Part shown: positions 6,680 to 14,351 of the stretch, in pieces
Position numbering within the stretch: the stretch's first letter is position 1
How the letters are laid out: each line of letters opens with the position of its first letter
Source: a bacterium
GTDB lineage: Bacteria > Patescibacteriota > Patescibacteriia > UBA2591 > DAOWAM01
NCBI GenBank assembly: GCA_030634585.1
Contig: DAOWAM010000006.1
Coordinates: 1 to 14,621 of the forward strand
Reading direction: 5' to 3'
Length of the DNA: 14,621 nt
The notes under the pieces: model-generated
The model's input: the letters and a program-made list of their open reading frames with translations, nothing else
Told to the model about the DNA's origin: nothing
The model's database searches: none
Position numbers and translations under genes: made by a program

Positions 6680-6708
6680 TTGACAAGGTATTTAATCTTT
6701 GCTAATTT
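6680..6708 (+). promoter_or_regulatory. rpoBC promoter P1
   Basis: TTGACA (6680-6685, perfect -35), a 17-bp spacer ending in TGC (6700-6702, extended -10), and -10 hexamer TAATTT (6703-6708). Start expected near 6715, giving a leader of about 115 bases that contains both downstream hairpins. Confidence 0.65.
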
Positions 6709-6738
6709 TAAGAAGATTTAAAAATTATTTTTTTTGCC

Positions 6739-6767
6739 TTGACTAAACAATTTTTCTCAACTTTAAT
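6739..6767 (+). promoter_or_regulatory. rpoBC promoter P2
   Basis: TTGACT (6739-6744), 17-bp spacer, TTTAAT (6762-6767); each box matches five of six consensus bases. Start expected near 6774, a few bases before the terminator-like hairpin. The -10 lies within the palindrome at 6754-6773. Confidence 0.6.
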
Positions 6768-6773
6768 TGAGAA
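6754..6773. promoter_or_regulatory. Operator-like palindrome over P2 -10
   Basis: TTCTCAA (6754-6760), spacer CTTTAA, TTGAGAA (6767-6773). The perfect 7-bp inverted repeat brackets the -10 box of P2, a position where a bound repressor would block RNA polymerase. In RNA made from P1 it would instead form a hairpin just upstream of the terminator-like stem. Confidence 0.45.
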
Positions 6774-6778
6774 TTAAT

Positions 6779-6816
6779 ATTTCCTTCTAAATTATATTTT
6801 AGGGGGAGGTTTTTTA
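6779..6816 (+). terminator. Candidate rpoB leader attenuator burying the SD
   Basis: Bases 6779-6791 can pair without interruption with 6798-6810 (13 pairs: nine Watson-Crick, four G-U) around a 6-base loop, and a T-run (6810-6815) follows. This is the form of an intrinsic terminator, placed between both rpoBC promoters and the rpoB start. Its 3' arm contains GGGGGAGG (6802-6809), the only strong Shine-Dalgarno-like sequence in the window, so the same stem could hide the ribosome site. The spacing from that sequence to the ATG at 6831 is 21 bases, which is unusually long. An antiterminator partner was not identified. Confidence 0.5.
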
Positions 6817-6830
6817 TTATAAAAAAAATT

Positions 6831-9800
6831 ATGGTCATAAATTCTATTTTTCAAAATAAAAGAATCTTTTTAGATAAAAATGCGGAAAAATATTTGCCCT
6901 TACCAGACTTGGTTAGTATTCAAAAGAAATCATACCAATGGTTTCTAGAAAAAGGAATAAGGGAATTATTAAAAGAATTTTCTTTAATCGAAGATTATGC
7001 TAAACGTTTTAAACTTTCTTTTATTGATTATAAAATAGATGAACCAAAATTTGATGAAATAATTTGCCAGGAAAGAAATTTAACATACGAAGCGCCGTTG
7101 AAAATAAAAATTCGTTTAACGAATCAAAAAACAAATAAGAAAAAAGAACAAGAAATATTCTTTTGTGATTTACCATTAATGACCGAAAGAGGTACTTTTA
7201 TCATTAATGGAGTAGAAAGGGTTATTATTCAACAATTAATCAGATCGGCAGGTGTGTATTTTTCTCGAGATCCTTTATTACAACAGAATGATTCTATTTA
7301 TGGTTACGGAGTAAAGATTATTCCTGATCGAGGGTCTTGGTTAGAACTTGAAACAGATAGTGATAATATAATTTGGGTCCATATTGATCGAAAACGAAAA
7401 ATCGCAGCAACTGCTTTGTTGCGAATTTTTGGTTATTCTACAGATGAAGAGATTCTAGCTTTGTTTAAAGGGATAGACGACAAATATATTTCTGCCACGT
7501 TAGAAAAAGATGTTTCTCATTCCGTTGATGAAGCATTTTTAGAAATCTATCATCGAATTAGGCCGGGTGATTTAGCTACAGCAAAAAATGCGCGATCTTT
7601 AATTGAAAATATGTTTTTTAATCATCGGCGTTATAATTTAAGTAAAGTTGGGCGTTATAAAATAAATAAACGGTTGGGTCTTGATCAGGGAAAGAACAAA
7701 TCGTCAATTTTACGTAAAGAAGATCTGATTGCTGTTATTAAAGAAATTATTAGATTAAATAATAAACAAGATTTAGCCGATGATATTGATCATTTAGGAA
7801 ATCGAAGAATTCGAGCAGTAGGAGAATTAGTCTCCAATCGTTTTCGTATTGGACTAATGCGTTTAGAAAGAATGGTTAAAGATAGAATGAGTACGGCAGA
7901 TCCTAAAAAGGTAAATCCAAGTCAATTAATTAATACGCGCCCGTTAATTGCTTTATTGAGAGATTTTTTTATGTCTTCGCAATTATCTCAGTTTATGGAT
8001 CAGACTAATCCATTGGCCGAATTGGAACATAAACGCCGTCTTTCGGTAACTGGACCAGGCGGACTAACTAAAGAAAGAGCTGGTTTTGAAGTGCGCGATG
8101 TTCACCGAACTTATTATGGACGAATTTGTCCAATTGCTACACCAGAAGGAGGGAATGTTGGTTTGACTAGTTATTTGGCCGGATATGCCTGTTTAGATGA
8201 ATATGGATTTATTAAAACTCCCTATCGAAAAATAAAGAAAGGGACTAAACCAAAAGTTACCTCAGAAATAATCTATTTAGATGCTTCTGAAGAAGAAAAA
8301 TATATTATTACTTCTTGTTCCTCTAAGATTAATGCGCAAGGATATTTTCTTGAAGATCGTTTGGAAGCAAGAATTTATGGCCATCCTGGGTTTTGTCATC
8401 CAACAGAAGTAGACTTGATTGATGTCTCTCCTCAACAGATTATTAGTATCGCAACCTCATTAATTCCTTTTTTAGAACATAACGATGGTGGACGGGCGTT
8501 GATGGGAACTAATATGCAACGACAAGCCATTCCTTGTATTAATTGTGAATCTTCCTTTGTTGGTACTGGAAGGGAGGCTAAAGCAGCTCATGATTGTGGA
8601 CACATTATTTTAGCCAAAGAAGGAGGCAAGGTGATTAGTGTTGATGGATCACAAATCAAAATAAAAAATAGAAATAATAAAATAACAACTTATCGATTAA
8701 GAAAATTTAATCGTTCTAACGCAGATACTTGTTTTAATCAACATCCCATTGTTGATAAAGGACAATTAATTAAAGCAGACGATCCTTTAACTGATGGTCC
8801 ATGTATTCGTCAGAACGAAATTGCTTTAGGACAAAATGTACTAATTTCTTATTTATCTTGGGAAGGAGGAAATTATGAAGATGCCATTTTGATTTCTTCT
8901 CGTTTAATTAGAGATGACTATTTTTCTTCAATAATAATTAATAAGCATGTTATTAGTGTAAGAGACACTAAATTAGGTCCAGAAATGATAACTCGAGATA
9001 TCCCTAATATTAGTGATGAAAAATTAAATAATTTAGATGAAGATGGTATCATTCGTATTGGCGCTGAAGTAAAATCGGGCAATATTTTGGTTGGTAAAAT
9101 TACTCCCAAAGGAGAAAGTGAACTTTCTCCAGAAGAAAAATTATTACGTGCCATTTTTGGTGAAAAAGCAAAAGATGTTTATGACAGCTCTCTTTATCTA
9201 GAGCATGGCGAACATGGAAAAATAGTCGACGTTAAAGTTTTTTCTAGGGAAAAGGGAGACAAATTGCCAGCAGGGGTAATTAAATCAGTCGAAATTTCTA
9301 TTATTAATTTAAGAAAGATACAGGTAGGTGATAAATTATCAGGACGTTATGGAAATAAGGGAATAGTTTCTAGAATTGTTCGGCAAGAAGATCTGCCCTA
9401 TTTAGAAGACGGTACACCTGTTGATATTGTTTTAAATCCGTTAGGCATTGTTTCAAGAATGAATCTTGGACAAATTTTAGAATTATCGTTAGGCCTGGTG
9501 GTAAAACGAATGGGATATCGTATTGCTTCACCTGCACTTGCTGGAGTGACCAATCAACAGTTACACCAATTATTAGTTGAAAATAATTTACCTCCTTCTG
9601 GTAAATTAAAATTATATGATGGTCGAACTGGTGAGTCATTTCAACATGAAGTAGCGGTTGGTTATTCATATTTTATGAAGCTTAATCATATGGTCGAAGA
9701 TAAAATTCACCAACGAGCGATTGGTCCTTATTCGTTAATTACCCAGCAACCATTAGGTGGAAAAGCGCAATTTGGTGGTCAACGTTTTGGTGAAATGGAG

Positions 9801-10028
9801 GTTTGGGCACTAGAAGGATATGGAGCTGCTTATACGCTTCAAGAAATGTTAACTGTTAAATCAGATGATGTATTTGGCAGAACGCGCGCTTATGAATCAA
9901 TTATTCGACAGGAGCTAGTAGAACAAATTGGTACGCCGGATTCTTTTAATGTTTTAGCAAAAGAAATACAAGGATTAGGATTAAAATTAGATTTATTAAA
10001 AAATAATAAAGCGATTAAAGTAGAATAA
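6831..10028 (+). CDS. rpoB: DNA-directed RNA polymerase subunit beta
   Basis: Beta subunit of the core enzyme; with beta-prime it forms the catalytic cleft. At 1065 aa it is shorter than E. coli RpoB (1342 aa), without large lineage inserts. Visible blocks: PLMTERGTFIINGVERV (protrusion), the fork/rifampicin region 382-410 (SSQLSQFMDQTNPLAELEHK then RRLSVTGPGG), YED at 682-684, GDKLSGRYGNKG at 833-844, and the C-terminal clamp/anchor GGKAQFGGQRFGEMEVWALE. In rifampicin cluster II the usual ETPEGPN reads ATPEGGN (A436, G441), and T446 replaces E. coli I572. D390, H400 and S405 (E. coli D516, H526, S531) are kept. The ATG at 6831 fits family N-termini; an ATT at 6816 lies closer to the SD-like sequence but is a rare start. 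rplJ/rplL do not precede the gene. rpoC follows after 103 bp. Confidence 0.98.
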   Translation: MVINSIFQNKRIFLDKNAEKYLPLPDLVSIQKKSYQWFLEKGIRELLKEFSLIEDYAKRFKLSFIDYKIDEPKFDEIICQERNLTYEAPLKIKIRLTNQKTNKKKEQEIFFCDLPLMTERGTFIINGVERVIIQQLIRSAGVYFSRDPLLQQNDSIYGYGVKIIPDRGSWLELETDSDNIIWVHIDRKRKIAATALLRIFGYSTDEEILALFKGIDDKYISATLEKDVSHSVDEAFLEIYHRIRPGDLATAKNARSLIENMFFNHRRYNLSKVGRYKINKRLGLDQGKNKSSILRKEDLIAVIKEIIRLNNKQDLADDIDHLGNRRIRAVGELVSNRFRIGLMRLERMVKDRMSTADPKKVNPSQLINTRPLIALLRDFFMSSQLSQFMDQTNPLAELEHKRRLSVTGPGGLTKERAGFEVRDVHRTYYGRICPIATPEGGNVGLTSYLAGYACLDEYGFIKTPYRKIKKGTKPKVTSEIIYLDASEEEKYIITSCSSKINAQGYFLEDRLEARIYGHPGFCHPTEVDLIDVSPQQIISIATSLIPFLEHNDGGRALMGTNMQRQAIPCINCESSFVGTGREAKAAHDCGHIILAKEGGKVISVDGSQIKIKNRNNKITTYRLRKFNRSNADTCFNQHPIVDKGQLIKADDPLTDGPCIRQNEIALGQNVLISYLSWEGGNYEDAILISSRLIRDDYFSSIIINKHVISVRDTKLGPEMITRDIPNISDEKLNNLDEDGIIRIGAEVKSGNILVGKITPKGESELSPEEKLLRAIFGEKAKDVYDSSLYLEHGEHGKIVDVKVFSREKGDKLPAGVIKSVEISIINLRKIQVGDKLSGRYGNKGIVSRIVRQEDLPYLEDGTPVDIVLNPLGIVSRMNLGQILELSLGLVVKRMGYRIASPALAGVTNQQLHQLLVENNLPPSGKLKLYDGRTGESFQHEVAVGYSYFMKLNHMVEDKIHQRAIGPYSLITQQPLGGKAQFGGQRFGEMEVWALEGYGAAYTLQEMLTVKSDDVFGRTRAYESIIRQELVEQIGTPDSFNVLAKEIQGLGLKLDLLKNNKAIKVE

Positions 10029-10131
10029 TCTCTTAATAAAGCACATAATAAAAATAATAATAAAAAGCATTGAATAATTTTCAAAAGTTTTTAAGTTATA
10101 AATATTTTTTAAGCCTTTAGTTTAATATATT

Positions 10132-13100
10132 ATGCCAGTACCTTCTTTTATTAAAACTTTATCTTTAGAAACGAAAAAAGAGCATATTAATCTTGATTTT
10201 GATTCTGTTCGTTTACGGATAGTATCACCAGAAGAGATGCTTAGCTGGTCGCACGGTGAAATAACACGACCGGAAACAATTAATTATCGAACACAAAAAC
10301 CAGAAAAAGATGGACTTTTTTGTCAAAAGATTTTTGGCCCAGTCAAAGACTGGGAATGTGCTTGTGGAAAATATAAAAAAATACGATATCGAGGAATTAT
10401 TTGTGATCGTTGTAGAGTAGAAGTAACCCGCGCTATTGTTCGAAGGAAAAGAATGGGACATATTAGTTTAGCAGCTCCCATAGCGCATATCTGGTTTTTC
10501 AGAAATATTCCTTCACGAATAGGTCTAATTTTGGGTATGACGATGAAAAGTTTACAGCAAATAATCTATTTTGCCAATTTTGTTATTACTGAGGTTAACG
10601 AAGAAAGAAAAAAAGAAGTTTTAAAAAAATTAGATCAAGAATATAAACAAAAAAAGAAAGAAATTAAACAAGAACAGACAGAGCGAATAGAACAAGAAAA
10701 ACAGTTAAAGGAAAGATATGTAATTAGTAAAAAAGAAATTAGCGATCTTAAAATAAAGAATATTATTACTGAAGGTGAATACCAAAACTTATCATTAAAA
10801 TATGGGGAGATATTTAAAGCTAATATTGGTACAGAAGCAATTTTGGAATTATTAACACAAGTAGATTTAAAAAAATTAAAAAAGGAATTACAAGAAGATA
10901 GAGAAAAAACAAAAACTTCTAATAAAAAAATAAAAATTATTAAACGACTTAAATTAGTTGAATCTTTTATTAAAAATAAAATTAAACCTGAATGGATGGT
11001 TCTAAAAGTAATTCCAGTTATTCCACCCGATCTTCGCCCGATGGTTCAATTAGATGGCGGTCGTTTTGCTTCTTCTGACTTAAACGATCTTTATCGGCGG
11101 ATTATTAATCGTAACAATCGTTTAAAAAGACTGATTGAATTAAAAGCGCCGGAAGTGATTTGCCGGAATGAAAAAAGGATGTTACAAGAAGCAGTTGATG
11201 CTTTAATTGATAACGAAGCCCGTTCACAAAAAACAATCACTACTTCTACTGGAGGACGAAGACCATTAAAATCATTGGCTAGTATTTTGCGAGGAAAAGA
11301 GGGATTATTTCGTCGCAACTTATTAGGTAAACGGGTTGATTATTCTGGTCGATCAGTCATTGTTGTTGGTCCACAATTAAAACTTCATCAATGTGGCTTG
11401 CCTAAGATTATGGCAATAGAATTATTCAAACCATTTGTTATTGGAGAATTAATTAAACAAGAACTATGTCATAATGTAAAATCAGCCAATCGAATGATTA
11501 TAGATGGCCGAGAAGAAATATGGGATATTTTAGAGAAAATTACCCAGAAATCATATGTTTTATTAAATCGTGCGCCGACATTACATCGTTTAAGTATACA
11601 AGCATTTCAACCAGTATTAATTGAAGGTAAAGCTATCCAACTTCATCCAATGGTTTGCGAAGCATTTAATGCAGATTTTGATGGTGATCAGATGGCTGTT
11701 CATTTGCCAATTACTGAAATGGCGAAAAAAGAAGCGAAGGAAATTATGCTGGCTGATAAAAATTTACTTAAACCAGCGACAGGAGATCCAATTATGCGAC
11801 CAACTAAAGATTTAGTTTGGGGGTGTTATTGGTTAACAATGATCGATGATCAATTAACAGAAAAAAATAAAATAGTTTTTGGTAATTTTGATGAAGCTAA
11901 AATGGCTTATGATTTAAAAAAGATTAAAATCAATCAATTAATTAAAATAAAAATTGATTCAGAAATTATTCAAACTAGTTTAGGCAAAATTCTTTTTAGT
12001 CAGATTTTACCAGAGAGCCTTAAAACGCGGGATAAATTAATGAATAAAAAAGAATTAGATAAATTGATTAAGAATACGTATGAACTATATGGGCGTGAAA
12101 GAACGGTACAATTATTAGATGACTTGAAAGAATTATCTTTAAAATATTTGACGGTTTCTGGCTTATCTTGGGGAATTAAGGATTTACCAAAAATATCAAA
12201 TAAGGAAGAACAAATTAGTAAAGCAGAGACCGAAGTTGATAAAATTAATAAACAATTTGAACAAGGATTTTTAACCGAAAAAGAGCGACTTAATAATGTA
12301 ATTACTGTTTGGATTAAAACAACACATCAAGTAACTGATATCGCTAAAGAAATCATTCCTAAACAAGGAGCAGTTTTTACCATGGTTGATTCTGGAGCGC
12401 GAGGTAGTTGGACACAATTAGCGCAAATGATTGGAATGAAAGGATTGGTAACTAATCCTCTGGGACAAATTATTGAATTACCAATTAGGAGTAATTTTTA
12501 TGAGGGATTCAGCGTTATTGAATATTTTATTGCTACGCATGGTTCACGAAAAGGTGTAACAGACACTGCTTTAAGAACGGCTAGCGCTGGTTATTTAACT
12601 CGAAGAATGATTGATTCTAGTCAAGATGTTTTTATTACAGAAGAAGATTGTGGTAATCCTGTTGGTATTGTTTTAACTAAACAAGAGTCAGAAAAAAATG
12701 GAGCTAGTTTAATGAGCAGGGTTGTTGGTAGATATATTCTACAAGATGTTTATGATCCTAAGCATCCTAAAAAGATAATTATTAAAAAGGGGAAACTTGT
12801 CACATCGTCTATTGCACAACAATTAGAAAAACTAGATTTAGCAGAAATAAGAGTGCGTTCTGTTCTTAATTGTCGCGCCAAAAAAGGCGTTTGCGCTAAA
12901 TGTTACGGATATGATTTGGCCTATCTTAAGCCGATTAAATTGGGAACCGCGGTAGGAATCATTGCTGCTCAATCAATTGGTGAGCCAGGAACACAGTTGA
13001 CTTTACGTACATTTCATACAGGTGGTGTCGTTGGCCGTGATATTACCCAAGGATTACCTAGGGTAGAGGAATTACTAGAAGCCCGTTCGGTGAAGAATAA

Positions 13101-13917
13101 AGCTTTATTAGCATACACTGATGGGCGCATAGAGTTAATTAAAGAAAAAGAAAAAATTAAAAAAATAAGAATTAAAGACGTTGTTTTTAAGGGAAAAGAA
13201 AGTTATGTATTTAATAAAGAAATTGATGTTATAAATATCAAAGTAAAACATGATCAAAGAGTAAATCAAGGAGATCTTTTGTTTGTACGAGATAAAAAAG
13301 AAGTTTATGCTAAACATAGTGGACAAATAAAGATAACTAATGACAATAAATCGTTGTCTGTTGTTGATAATGAATATAAAATAGAATTTAGTCCGTTAGT
13401 ACAAGTAAAAGACAAACAAATGATCAAGAAAGGGGATATATTAACTGAAGGAAGTGTTAATTTGGCAGAACTTTATTCTTTAACTGGACGTTTGGCAGTG
13501 CAGAAATATATTTTGCAAGAAATCCAATATATTTATTCTTCCCAAGGACAAAAATTAAATGACAAACACATCGAAATCATTGCTCGACAAATGTTTTCTC
13601 GTTGTAAAATAGTACAAGGTGGAGACACTAATTTATTGCCAGGGCAAATTATTTCTTTAAAAAGACTTAAAGAGATGAATTCACAAGTTAAAAAAGGCGA
13701 ACAATTAGCGGTGGGAAAAGAGTTGTTATTGGGGTTAACTAAAGTAGCGATGAATTCAGATAGTTTTTTATCTTCGGCTTCTTTTCAAGAAACTTCACGT
13801 GCTTTAATTGATTCGGCTATTTCTTGCGATGTAGATGAATTAAGAGGCTTAAAAGAAAATGTGATTTTGGGAAAACTTATTCCAGTGGGGACTAATTTTC
13901 ATCCAGAGAAGAAATAA
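10132..13917 (+). CDS. rpoC: DNA-directed RNA polymerase subunit beta'
   Basis: Beta-prime subunit, which carries the active-site magnesium ligands. The 1261-aa protein has zinc site 1 (C76, C78, C91, C94), a highly charged coiled-coil region near 155-205 (Lys/Glu/Gln-rich), PEWMVLKVIPVIPPDLRPM, the LLGKRVDYSGRSVIVVGP block, the catalytic NADFDGDQ with D515, D517 and D519, bridge-helix sequence THGSRKGVTDTALRTASAGY, zinc site 2 (C840, C914, C921, C924) and the trigger loop GEPGTQLTLRTFHTGG. The trigger loop runs straight into GRDITQGLPRVEELLEAR, so the large SI3 insertion of E. coli is absent. The end, VGTNFHPEKK, is typical. The 103-bp gap after rpoB is very AT-rich, with no clear Shine-Dalgarno sequence, convincing promoter or terminator, so co-transcription from the rpoB promoters is likely. 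Confidence 0.98.
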   Translation: MPVPSFIKTLSLETKKEHINLDFDSVRLRIVSPEEMLSWSHGEITRPETINYRTQKPEKDGLFCQKIFGPVKDWECACGKYKKIRYRGIICDRCRVEVTRAIVRRKRMGHISLAAPIAHIWFFRNIPSRIGLILGMTMKSLQQIIYFANFVITEVNEERKKEVLKKLDQEYKQKKKEIKQEQTERIEQEKQLKERYVISKKEISDLKIKNIITEGEYQNLSLKYGEIFKANIGTEAILELLTQVDLKKLKKELQEDREKTKTSNKKIKIIKRLKLVESFIKNKIKPEWMVLKVIPVIPPDLRPMVQLDGGRFASSDLNDLYRRIINRNNRLKRLIELKAPEVICRNEKRMLQEAVDALIDNEARSQKTITTSTGGRRPLKSLASILRGKEGLFRRNLLGKRVDYSGRSVIVVGPQLKLHQCGLPKIMAIELFKPFVIGELIKQELCHNVKSANRMIIDGREEIWDILEKITQKSYVLLNRAPTLHRLSIQAFQPVLIEGKAIQLHPMVCEAFNADFDGDQMAVHLPITEMAKKEAKEIMLADKNLLKPATGDPIMRPTKDLVWGCYWLTMIDDQLTEKNKIVFGNFDEAKMAYDLKKIKINQLIKIKIDSEIIQTSLGKILFSQILPESLKTRDKLMNKKELDKLIKNTYELYGRERTVQLLDDLKELSLKYLTVSGLSWGIKDLPKISNKEEQISKAETEVDKINKQFEQGFLTEKERLNNVITVWIKTTHQVTDIAKEIIPKQGAVFTMVDSGARGSWTQLAQMIGMKGLVTNPLGQIIELPIRSNFYEGFSVIEYFIATHGSRKGVTDTALRTASAGYLTRRMIDSSQDVFITEEDCGNPVGIVLTKQESEKNGASLMSRVVGRYILQDVYDPKHPKKIIIKKGKLVTSSIAQQLEKLDLAEIRVRSVLNCRAKKGVCAKCYGYDLAYLKPIKLGTAVGIIAAQSIGEPGTQLTLRTFHTGGVVGRDITQGLPRVEELLEARSVKNKALLAYTDGRIELIKEKEKIKKIRIKDVVFKGKESYVFNKEIDVINIKVKHDQRVNQGDLLFVRDKKEVYAKHSGQIKITNDNKSLSVVDNEYKIEFSPLVQVKDKQMIKKGDILTEGSVNLAELYSLTGRLAVQKYILQEIQYIYSSQGQKLNDKHIEIIARQMFSRCKIVQGGDTNLLPGQIISLKRLKEMNSQVKKGEQLAVGKELLLGLTKVAMNSDSFLSSASFQETSRALIDSAISCDVDELRGLKENVILGKLIPVGTNFHPEKK

Positions 13918-14014
13918 TAATCTGCCTCGTTTCGCTCGACGGAACGTTAATTTGTCGAGACACACCCTGTTAAATAGAATCGCAAAGATTTTAATTTGCT
14001 AAAAGCAGATTATT
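13916..14014 (+). ncRNA. Candidate structured RNA segment after rpoC
   Basis: A perfect 10-bp pairing, AATAATCTGC (13916-13925) with GCAGATTATT (14005-14014), encloses about 79 bases. Inside are a hairpin CGTTTCG (13928-13934)/CGGAACG (13940-13946) with a 5-base loop, an alternative stem CTCGAC (13935-13940)/GTCGAG (13954-13959), and GCAAA (13982-13986)/TTTGC (13995-13999). The closing stem begins in the rpoC stop codon. It could be a 3' UTR structure protecting the rpoBC mRNA, a processed small RNA, or a dispersed repeat. I do not recognise a known RNA family, and it is not a tRNA. A 61-codon ORF over this region is not credible. Confidence 0.35.
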
Positions 14015-14042
14015 TAACTAAAATTATTGATTTAAATAAATT

Positions 14043-14082
14043 AAAAGCACCGACCGAATTTTTGGACGGTGCTTTTAATTTT
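14043..14082 (+). terminator. Intrinsic terminator of rpoBC
   Basis: AAAAGCACCG (14043-14052) pairs with CGGTGCTTTT (14067-14076). After an A-A mismatch a CC/GG pair extends the stem, leaving an 8-base loop. AATTTTTT follows on the plus strand. The A-run at the 5' side means it could also work in the reverse direction. It is the strongest terminator in the window and lies about 125 bases after the rpoC stop. Confidence 0.85.
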
Positions 14083-14101
14083 TTGTTGAGACTTGGTATG
14101 G

Positions 14102-14307
14102 GGTTTACCCAGTATATCAACTTTTTGAATAATTTGTTTCCTAAAAAACATATTGCTAATAATCAGTTATTGTTATTTTAGTAATCTTATTTTATTGCCA
14201 ATACTTTATTTTTTAAATAAATTAATATTTTTTTTCAAAGTTGTCCCCAATTCCAATATTATTGGACCGGGACCCCGGTAAAACTTAGGGGTTATACTGG
14301 GTTTACC
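14102..14307. repeat. Pair of 15-bp inverted repeats, 176 bp apart
   Basis: GGTTTACCCAGTATA (14102-14116) and TATACTGGGTTTACC (14293-14307) are inverted copies matching at 13 of 15 positions, with a perfect core ACCCAGTATA/TATACTGGGT. The right copy overlaps the -35 box of the downstream promoter. The interval holds no gene I can support. The copies could be paired operators for one regulator or the ends of a small non-coding element; no target duplication is seen. Confidence 0.4.
14253..14279. repeat. Two adjacent palindromes ahead of ftsK
   Basis: CCAATA-T-TATTGG (14253-14265) directly abuts ACCGGG-AC-CCCGGT (14266-14279). The second is the most GC-rich short stretch in an AT-rich spacer. 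Flanking CCCC (14245-14248) and GGGG (14288-14291) could extend the fold. A competing stem pairs GGTAAA (14277-14282) with TTTACC (14302-14307) and is followed by six T, so a second terminator just before the ftsK promoter is possible. Confidence 0.4.
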
Positions 14308-14330
14308 TTTTTTACATAATTTGCTAAAAT
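14302..14330 (+). promoter_or_regulatory. Extended -10 promoter for ftsK
   Basis: TTTACC (14302-14307) as a weak -35, a 17-bp spacer ending in TGC (14322-14324), and TAAAAT (14325-14330). The start is expected near 14337, giving a leader of about 15 bases with no Shine-Dalgarno sequence. The -35 lies in the right arm of the inverted repeat at 14293-14307. Confidence 0.55.
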
Positions 14331-14351
14331 AATAATAATTAAACTTAATCT

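Noticed and set aside
9370..9669. 99-codon minus-strand ORF within rpoB
   Set aside because: It is fully inside a highly conserved part of rpoB in another frame, with no promoter or family resemblance. The same reasoning applies to the other minus-strand ORFs within polA, holA, rpoB and rpoC.
10029..10131. Possible promoter between rpoB and rpoC (TTGAAT at 10070, TATAAA at 10097)
   Set aside because: The 21-bp spacing between the boxes is too long and the stretch is uniformly AT-rich, so the match is not convincing.
13996..14181. 61-codon plus-strand ORF in the rpoC-ftsK spacer
   Set aside because: It has a TTG start and no SD, and runs straight through the strong terminator at 14043-14082. 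The protein shows no recognisable family.
14102..14307. Insertion sequence or transposon
   Set aside because: No transposase, no target-site duplication and no coding frame lie between the repeats; only the inverted repeats themselves can be supported.
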